Origin: Caenorhabditis remanei | Lineage: Eukaryota > Nematoda > Chromadorea > Rhabditida > Rhabditidae | NCBI RefSeq assembly: GCF_010183535.1 | Contig: NC_071328.1 | Location: 2,604,001-2,668,000, forward strand | Direction: 5' to 3' | DNA: 64,000 nucleotides | Part shown: one piece after another, positions 56,401 through 64,000 of the stretch | How positions within the stretch are numbered: the first letter of the stretch is position 1 | Layout of the letters: each line of letters begins with the position of its first letter | Notes under the pieces: model-generated | Database searches by the model: none | Told to the model about the DNA's origin: nothing | What the model saw: the letters and a program-made list of their open reading frames with translations, nothing else | Program-made: the position numbers and the translations under genes

Positions 56401-59400
56401 AATATCCTCAAACAACGCTGCGGATGACTTCAGACGCTCGAAAAGTCTCGACAACGCATCGCGAATCTGTGACATTTTCGCCTGCATCTTCTCCACATTT
56501 GCCGCTGCTTCGTGTTGCCCTTCGAGTAGAATTGCGGACGAATCGAGAATCTGTTGCATGTCTTGAAGAATTGGCAAATGAGATGGATGAGGAGACGCTG
56601 TGGCCTTTGTGGAGAACGAGTGATTCTGAATCTGATCGGCTCCTGACGACGTCATAAGTTGTTGGAGTGGTTTCGGTCTCTGCTGAGGAGCTGCGAGTGG
56701 AGAATTTTTGAAGCTCTTTTGGCTCAAGAACGACTGGGTGGCGTCACGATCCGGTGGTGGCATCGATGAGTTGAATGAACCTGAAAATTGGTAAAGAAAA
56801 TTTGTGAAAAATTAGTTTTTCGTGTTTTAGCCAATTTTTGGTATCTAATGGGATAAAGTACAGTAACCTGGATCCTGGAATCAAGATCCAGCATCCCTAT
56901 ATTGATTCTGGACTGAGGTTACGGTAGGTACAGCTAGGATAAGGTACAGTAACCCATAGGGTCCACCATCCCGCATAGATCCTGGATCGGGTTACTGTAA
57001 CAACATCTAGAATCCATTCTAGATATCCAAATTCCTAAGGGTTACTGTAACTCATCCTCGAACTCCGTATCCAGGATCCAGTTGTTTTTTTATGCCCTCC
57101 CAAACTCACTTTCGAGTGTGTTATTGTCATTGTTCAGAAGAGCGTCCTTGAGTGATTCAAAGTCGTCGTACGCGGCGTCGAACGCTTGTTTCTGGAAATG
57201 TTATAACGTCAATTTGATCGAAAAATGACGACTTTTAGCAAATTCTCAGTCTCAAAAGGCAAAGATTCATTGAATTTTTCACTGGAAATCATTGTTTTGG
57301 ATGAGAAAATGCAAGAAAATGGGCATTTTGAACTGAAAAACAGTTCTTTTTGGCTGTTTTCTCAATTTTCAAACCTAAAATCAAGATTTTCACCCAAAAT
57401 TCATGATTTCCAGGCTATTTCAGACGGAAAATCTATATTTTCAGCAGGTTTCAGGCCATTTTCGGTCCAAAATATCATATTTTCAGCATTTTCTACTAAA
57501 AAACAAGAATGTTCAGCTAAAATTGATGATTCTCAGGCTATTTTCGGTACAAAATTGCTTATTTTAGAATTTTCGCTGAAAATAAGAGATTTTTGCCGTT
57601 TTCTCGACCAAAATTGCTTCAAAATCATCAATTTTTGCTGAAAATCAGCATTTCCAGCTCATTTTCTCCGCAAAACTCACACTTCTCACCGCCGCACTCG
57701 TATCCATCAGTGGCAACTTGCTCTCCTCAAGCTCCGCCTCCAAATGACCTGCTCCTCCACTGCTCGGCACAATTCTCATCGAAGTACCGCCCGTCTCAAT
57801 CGAATCAACGAGATCTGTGGACGAGATTCCAGCCATAAGACGACTGTGACCGAGAAGTGATGAGCTGAGATTCCAATCGTCCGTCTCTCCATTCAACTGG
57901 TGACAACGGATACGGAGTTCTCGGTTCTCTGCTCTCAGACTATTCAACTCTCCGTTCACTTTTGTGATCTGCGCCTTCAACTCTTCAGAAGTCTGTCCAA
58001 TTAGGAGAGACGACGTGTCGAATGTCTGATTCTTCTTGATTTTGTGCATCTCGTTCTCCAGTTTACTGCATTTATTCATGTACTCCACCAGGGCGAGACG
58101 AGCCTTCTCACTTTCTGATTTCGCGTCTGTCAGCTTTGTTTCCAACTCGTCGATGTACTGCAAGATAAAGGTTTTCGTGGGGTTTTTTAAAATGGAAAAT
58201 AGGGGATTTTGGGTTGAAAAATCGCAGTTTTGAGATTTTCAGGTTAAAAAACAAGTTTTTTGACTGAAAACAACTCAAAATTGAAATATTTTTAGGTTTT
58301 TTTTGACAAAATTTCGAAAAATCTCTCATATTTCATGATTTTCACCTTCTTTCCGGTCATTTTTCTGGAAAAGTAGGTTAAGAATTTCCGATTTTCTTCA
58401 CAATTTTAACTTAAAAAAGTCCGAAAACTAAGAAATCCCATTGGAATTGAGTGAAAAACCAGCAATTTAGCAAATTTTTCAATTGAAATTCAAGAAAATT
58501 GCAACTTTTGTCATTTTTTTAATTAAAAAAAGTCGTAAAAACTAGAAAAAACCAAATTTTCATGGTTTGGTACGATTTTTAGCAGCTAAATCTCAATTTG
58601 TTTAGAGAAATATCTATAAAACAGGGTAAAAACGCAGAATTTTCCCTATTTTCTTTTTTAAAAAACCGAAAAATGTTCGAATTTTCGCGATTCTTCGCAA
58701 TTTCTAATCCAAATTTTATAATTTTCAGCGATTTGCAGCCAAAATTTTCTAATTTTCACATTAAAAATTCAACTTTTTCAATATGTTTCCTGAAAAAATC
58801 GTAAAAACTAGAAAAAAGTGCTCATTTTTCGATTTTCCACCTCTCTCTCTTTCCCCTACCTTAATCTGTTGCTCCGTTTGTGATTGTCGAGCATTTCCAA
58901 TAACAAACGTCGAGTTGGGCACCATGACTGAGACACCATGACTTGCAGCCTCCTCCAACTGAGCACGTGCATTTTCAGACTGTGCGAGACGTGCCGATTG
59001 ATCTTTGACTTCCTCTAACAGATTCTTCACTTGATCCTCCAATTCGGCCACTTTATCCATCTCACTCATCAGTTTTCCCTCCAACTCTGCGATTTTCTCG
59101 TCGTAACCTGAAGTCAACGTGAAATCCGGGTCGTTTCTCTTCATAATATCGTCGAGAGTGCCTCGAAGGCTTCCACACGTCGTATTATTCACATCTGACG
59201 TCACAGTAGCTCTCTGTTCTTGTTGCTCCGTCAATGAGAGCTCCAACTCTCGAATCCGTTGCTCCATCTCCGTCTTCTGTCGGGAACACTCATCAATATC
59301 CATTTCCATCTGCTTAAACTGCCGCATCTTCTGTTCCCAATCATCCTGTGCAATCTTCATCTCCACATACTCATCCATCACATCCTGCACATTCCGATGG

Positions 59401-59719
59401 CACAGTCCCTTCGCTTCCAGATATTTCCGCTCGTGCATCTGCACTTCACACCGCAGAGTATAGATCTGCCCTTTCATCTCCTCATTCTCGTGCCACGTCT
59501 GTATAATTGGGATACTACGGACGTTCGAGGCGGAAAACGCGTTGGAAAGCCCTTTTTTTGGTTCGCCGAGACCAGCAAGGGACGGCTGAGACATTGATTT
59601 GCGAGGCGCCGACGCTGAAAAATCGATAATTTTATTGAAAAAAAAAAGGAAAAATCAATAAATTTACCAGCGATATCCTCTAAATTCGAGTCCTCATTCA
59701 ATACCGAGTTGTCCTCCAT
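53429..59719 (-). CDS. spd-5: SPD-5, pericentriolar scaffold protein (intact copy)
   Basis: Ten exons (59719-59668, 59614-58860, 58157-57681, 57191-57110, 56780-56392, 55937-55718, 55669-54763, 54470-54181, 54034-53703, 53524-53429) give 1199 residues; C. elegans SPD-5 has 1198. It starts MEDNSVLNEDSNLE, as I recall for SPD-5. Extended coiled coils fill most of the protein (for example KLMSEMDKVAELEDQVKNLL and VEKLQNEVADLRNELEKE). They are broken by Ser/Thr-rich linkers (DTSSLLIGQTS; SKKSSTSNNKENAPPPVVSS). In C. elegans SPD-5 self-assembles under PLK-1 and SPD-2 control to build mitotic centrosomes. The exon 3 donor could also lie 9 bases earlier. It is divergent from npp-6, with a satellite in between. 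Exons 5-10 are the source of the two chimeric genes. Confidence 0.92.
56850..57085. repeat. MITE-like palindrome in spd-5 intron 4
   Basis: ACAGTAACCTGGATCCTGG-type ends and GGGTTACTGTAA motifs occur repeatedly in both orientations (about 56868, 56945, 56990, 57040). Absent from the chimeric copies, whose SPD-5 part starts at this intron. Confidence 0.65.
58158..58859. other. spd-5 intron 2
   Basis: A ~700-bp AT-rich intron between exons 2 and 3. No repeat family or coding signal stands out. Confidence 0.6.
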
Positions 59720-59723
59720 TTAG

Positions 59724-60310
59724 AAATGAGTTTTCTGGAATTTTCACCGATTTTCAAGGGATTAAAGTGAGAAAATGAGCAAAAATGAATGAAAACCACG
59801 ATTTTAACCGAAAATGCGAAAAAAATCCGCGAAAGATGAGTTTTCTGCAATTCTCACCGATTTTCACCGTTTTTCAAGGGATTAAAGTGCGAAAATGAGC
59901 GAAAATGAATGAAAACAACGATTTTTAACCGAAAATGCGAAAAAATCCGCGAAAGATGAGTTTTCTGCAATTCTCACCGATTTTCACCGATTTTCAAGGG
60001 ATTAAAGTGCGAAAATGAGCGAAAATGAATGAAAACAACGATTTTTAACCGAAAATGCGAAAAAATCCGCGAAAGATGAGTTTTCTGCAATTCTCACCGA
60101 TTTCACCGATTTTCAAGGGATTAAAGTGCGAAAATGAGCGAAAATGAATGAAAACAACGATTTTTAACCGAAAATGCGAAAAAATCCGCGAAAGATGAGT
60201 TTTCTGCAATTCTCACCGATTTTCACCGATTTTCAAGGGATTAAAGTGCGAAAATGAGCGAAAATGAATGAAAACAACGATTTTTAACCGAAAATGCGAA
60301 AAAATCCCGC
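59724..60310. repeat. ~120-bp tandem repeat upstream of spd-5, about 5 copies
   Basis: The anchor GATGAGTTTTCTGCAATTCT recurs at about 59835, 59955, 60075 and 60194, with a diverged first copy at ~59725, so the period is 119-120 bp. It begins 5 bp beyond the spd-5 start codon and fills the likely 5' UTR and promoter. Confidence 0.9.
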
Positions 60311-60957
60311 AAAATGTCACCATGACAACAAAAAAAGGAAAATTTAACGCCGCAATTCCCCGAATTTTTTTAAACTTCATTGTTCCGCGCGTCTTTTTTG
60401 TGCGATAGAGCGCGTTTGCACCCTTATGCGGCGCTTGCGAAAAGGTGTGCCGCACACTTGCCAACCCATAGACTCCGCCCACTTTTTTGAATTCGAATGG
60501 ATGCGTTTTGAGTTGTTTTAGAGGGATTATGGGGGTGATAAAAGGGGTTTTTGGTGTTTTTTGGCGTAAAATTAAGCGAAAATTATTGATTTTCAAGAAA
60601 AATCAAGTGAAAACCAGATTGAATTACGAGAATCGGCCAAAAAACAATTTCCTCATAATTTTTCAATAAATTAATCTATGGACACACTTTTCTTGAAAGC
60701 TGGCTAGTTTATATGCAAAAAATTCAGAAAAACCGCGAAAAATCAATGAGAAACCTTGATTTTATCGATTTGTCCCTCCAAAAACATTTTGTTTAGCAAA
60801 AAATTAAATTTTTCAATTTTTTCATCAATTTAGGATTTAAAGAAGTCGTACCAGCTCAATTTTTTGTTAATTTTTCCCTGTTTTTTCCTTATTCTCTTAC
60901 CTATTTTTCTTCAAAATCTCATTTTTTCTGAAATTTTCATACTTTTTCCGATTTCAG
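60311..60957. promoter_or_regulatory. rest of the spd-5 / npp-6 divergent intergenic region
   Basis: Includes a dispersed-type motif (GAGCGCGTTTGCACCC near 60409) and AT-rich sequence. TTTCAG immediately precedes the npp-6 ATG, as expected for spliced-leader addition. No core promoter element is identifiable. Confidence 0.45.
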
Positions 60958-63900
60958 ATGGACCTGGTGTATGGTTCTGAGATAACTTTTGGCGATGGAT
61001 TTGCCATAAAACCGTCAAGAACGTTCGTCGTCAATACTAGTAAGTTTTTTTACAGGTTTCAGATGCAATTTTTGATTTTTTGAGATTTTTCTCCGAAAAA
61101 TTCAGGTTTTTCTCCGAAAAAATTTTATCCCTAAAAACTACGAATGTTCGTTGTTTTCAACTCCAAAACCCTAATTTTGAAGCAAAAATTGAAAGTTTTC
61201 ACTGAATTCCGGAATATTCTTTGAAAATACTTGAAAACCTTTAAAAAAATCCTTAAAATTCACGATTTTCATTCTTTTTAATCGAAAATTCCATTTTTCC
61301 CTGCCAAAACCCTACAATTTCAGGATAAAAACAATCATTTTTCATAGTTCGTTCTCAAAAATATCTTTTTCCTCAAATTTTTAATTGAAAAATGTCAATT
61401 GTTATGATTTTTTTCCAAATTTTACTCCAAAACTGCTGTTTCTCGTCCAAACCCCCAATTTTCTTCATTTTTTCGACGAAAACTCATGATTTAGGTCAGT
61501 TTCCCTCCAAAAATCAGTTTTGTTCAAATTTTTAATGAAAAAATGTCACTTTTTATGGAATTTTCGTGTCCGAAAGTTATGTTTTCCGCGATTCTTCCGC
61601 GATTTTTAGTCCAAAAATTATGATTTTTCATAGCCTATTCCCAAAAAAATACACTTTTACACAAATTTTTAATTAAAAAATGTCTTTATCCGAAACTACT
61701 GTTTTCTCGTCCGAAACCCCAATTTTCTATATATTTTTCAACAAAAAATCCACGATTTTCGTCAGTTTTCCCTCAAAAATCTATTTTTCTTATTAGCTCT
61801 GTACAGTTCTTACAACTGCGCTCTACCGAAATCCGCTTGAAAAATGTCTCTTTTTCTCTGCGTCTCTCAATTTCGCACACAATTTTCTCGCGGTTTCGGT
61901 AGAGGGCGGTTGTAAGAAGCGTGTCGTGCTAATAATTTTTAATGAAAAATGTCAATTTTAATGGAATTTGCTCAAATTTTCCCCCCAAAAATTCGATTTT
62001 CGATTCCGAAAATTCTGTTTTCCGCGATTTTTCCGCATTTTTAGTCCAAAAATTAGGATTTTTCATAGCTTATTCTCAAAAAAAATATACTTTTACTCAA
62101 ATTTTTAATTAAAAATGTCAATTTTAATGGAATTTTCTCAAATTTCCACCCAAAAATGCTCATTTTCCAGACGCTCCTCTTCATTCAAACGTGTTCGAAG
62201 CGAAACCATCGGGCGGCGTCGTCACATTTCCCCACTCTTCTCACTACGCTGATCGTATCTTCGTCTGGCGTGCCATCGGTCAGAAACTATTCATCGAGGA
62301 GCGTTCTCTTCTGTTTTCTATCACAGAGGGCTCTTTGTGCATTGATTTCACTCGTACTTCTATCATTCCTGGCACTTCTATCACTATCTTTGAGGAGGGC
62401 GTCTTCAGTATCGTCGTCCCAACCGCCTCATCGATTCATCGCTTTTATACAAAATTGAGCTTCAAAGGACGCGATGTAAGCGTTAAAATTGGTCTGAAAT
62501 TGGCAAAAACTGCGAAAATTCCATAACAATTGGTCTTAAATTGCCAGAAAATGCGGAATTTTCATGAAAATTGGATTAAAACGCTTGGAAAATGCGAAAT
62601 TTTCATTAAAATTGGTCCAAAATGGTCTGTAAATGCGAAAACTACGGCTATTTGGGGCTAAAAACTGCGTTTTTCGAACTGAAACAAGGAAAATTCACTC
62701 AAAAGTCGGATAAATACGGGTTTTCCGAGCGAAACCCCCCGAAATGTTGATAAAATTTGGGATTTTTTTGCGCTTTTTGAGCATTTTCCTCATTTTTCCC
62801 TGTTTCAGATGCGAAAATTTCATAAAAAAATTGCTCTAAATGTGCCAGAAAACGGTTTTTTTCTTGCTAAAATTAACGATTTTTAGATCCTTTTCCCATT
62901 ATTTTTTCATTTTTCCCTGTTTCAGGCCTTCTCAGTGCTCTCCAGAATCGTTGAAGACGACGATTTCCGTCGTTACCATGTGAATCACGCTCTGGCGACG
63001 TCTGGACGACCGATTCGTGCCAGTGTCACTCATCATCCGACTAAAAACACGGTTTGTATCGAATTTCAGCATCTTTGACTCTTATAAACCTGAAAAAACC
63101 AATTTTTAACCTCAAAAATCGATATTTCCGTAGCGTTTTCATCTTGAGAGCCTAAAAAATCAATTTTAACCTCTAAAATTGCGATTTCTGTCGTTTTTAA
63201 ACCTCAAAAACCGTAATAAAAACCAATTTTTAACCTCAAAAATCGCAATTTCTGTCGGTTTTTTCATCTTAAAAACCTCAAAAAAACCGTTTTTAATATT
63301 AAAAAGCGCAATTTCAGTAATTTTTCCTCTCAAGAACATAAAAAAACATCAAAAAAACGAATTTTTAACTTCAAAAATCGTGGTTTCAATCGTTTTTCCT
63401 TTTAAAACTCTCCTACAATTTTTCACCTCTAAAGTTGCGATTTCTGTCGTTTTTTTGTATTAAAAACCTCAAAAAACGTTGTAAACACCAATTTTTAACC
63501 TCAAAAATAGCAATTTTAGTCGGTTTTTTCGTCTTAAAAACCTCAAAAAATGTAGTAATAACCAACTTTTAACATCAAAAATTGCGATTTCAGTGGGTTT
63601 TTTCTCTTAAAAACCTCAAAAACATAGTGAAAATCAATTTTAACATCAAAAATTGCGATTTTAGTTGTTTTTTCCACTTAAAACCCTCAAAAATAGCAAT
63701 TTTTAGCATCCAAAACCGTTAAAAATCCCATAAATTCCAGGTGAGTCTCGTCACTGCAGAAGGCCAACTAGTCGTCGTTGCATTGGGTCTCCAGAAGTCA
63801 TCAGGCGCCGAGAAGCACGACGAATTCACGATTGGAGAAGTCGGTTTGCTCGGAAAACTATTGGGCGGAGTTGATAAACGAGTCAGTGATGCGTGTGTGA

Positions 63901-64000
63901 TGAAGAATCTATCGGGTTACGGTAGAGAGAGGAAATCTTCTGTATCGAAATCAGATATTGTGTATACTGTAACTCGAGATGGATGGGTTCAGGCATGGAA
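60958..64000 (+). CDS. npp-6: Nup160-like nucleoporin, 5' part (runs off the window)
   Basis: Four exons are visible: 60958-61039, 62171-62475, 62926-63051, 63741-beyond 64000, all in frame. The N-terminus MDLVYGSEITFGDGFAIKPS leads into beta-rich sequence (SHYADRIFVWRAIGQKLFIE; SLCIDFTRTSIIPGTSITIF; IVYTVTRDGWVQAW), as in the N-terminal beta-propeller of Nup120/Nup160, the Y-complex nucleoporin needed for pore assembly and mRNA export. In C. elegans I recall npp-6 (F56A3.3) lying next to spd-5 (F56A3.4), which supports the call. Most of the protein lies outside the window. Confidence 0.8.
61040..62170. other. npp-6 intron 1 with a MITE
   Basis: A 1.1-kb intron. At about 61792-61936 it holds a copy of the ACAACTGCGCTCTACC foldback family (TTATTAGCTC...GTGCTAATAA ends, CTCTGCGTCTCTCAATTTCG centre). 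The surrounding AAATTTTTAATGAAAAATGTC-type sequence is locally repeated. Confidence 0.75.
63052..63740. repeat. npp-6 intron 3 with diverged short tandem repeats
   Basis: About ten diverged copies of a ~50-60-bp unit built on ACCTCAAAAATCGCAATTTC and GTCGTTTTT. No coding signal on the gene strand. Confidence 0.6.

Noticed and set aside
1..64000. CRISPR arrays, prokaryotic operons or integrated bacterial DNA
   Set aside because: Tandem repeats here lack unique spacers of uniform size, genes are spliced with GT-AG introns, and composition is nematode-like throughout.

Overview
The window is nuclear DNA from a Caenorhabditis nematode, probably not C. elegans itself. It has short cis-spliced exons with TTTCAG acceptors, AT-rich introns, acceptors placed directly before start codons as expected for spliced-leader trans-splicing, and many short inverted-repeat transposons. 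Gene identities come from translating exons joined at splice sites read from the sequence; every join was checked for reading frame. No database search was possible.

Layout. (1) 226-4004, minus: a WAGO-type Argonaute with a proline-rich N-terminus, best matched to ppw-2/wago-3. (2) 5566-8538, minus: a mitochondrial PPR-type protein resembling let-630/PTCD3. (3) 8810-24755, plus, divergent from (2): the condensin II HEAT-repeat subunit hcp-6 (CAP-D3), 15 exons. (4) 24.2-53.2 kb: a rearranged accessory block. (5) 53429-59719, minus: an intact spd-5 (centrosome scaffold), 10 exons, 1199 residues predicted. (6) 60958 to the window end, plus: the 5' part of a Nup160-like nucleoporin (npp-6).

The accessory block lies between the 3' ends of hcp-6 and spd-5, which would otherwise be convergent neighbours. 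It is built from a large inverted duplication: about 24.2-30.3 kb is repeated in opposite orientation at about 43.5-51.3 kb. Each arm carries the hcp-6 3' end and a chimeric gene. In the chimera, exons of a Caenorhabditis F-box-type gene are joined in frame to spd-5 exons 5-10, the C-terminal 60 percent of the scaffold. The left chimera (25116-33718, minus) has nine exons, every join in frame, from an F-box exon to the normal SPD-5 stop. The right chimera (43704-49059, plus) is open through seven exons but has lost its F-box exons and its original stop codon. A further decayed spd-5 fragment, an inverted hcp-6 3' end and a scrambled hcp-6 fragment lie in or beside the block.

The space between the arms (30.3-43.5 kb) and the right flank (49.4-52.6 kb) hold many elements whose target-site duplications can be read: hAT-like elements with 8-bp duplications whose interiors are 7-bp or CCGGAATT arrays, a 1.5-kb foldback element with a 9-bp duplication, a TA-flanked element, a LINE 3' fragment and tRNA-like sequences. 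The single-copy genes act in germline small-RNA silencing (PPW-2), mitochondrial translation (LET-630), chromosome condensation (HCP-6), centrosome assembly (SPD-5) and nuclear pore function (NPP-6).
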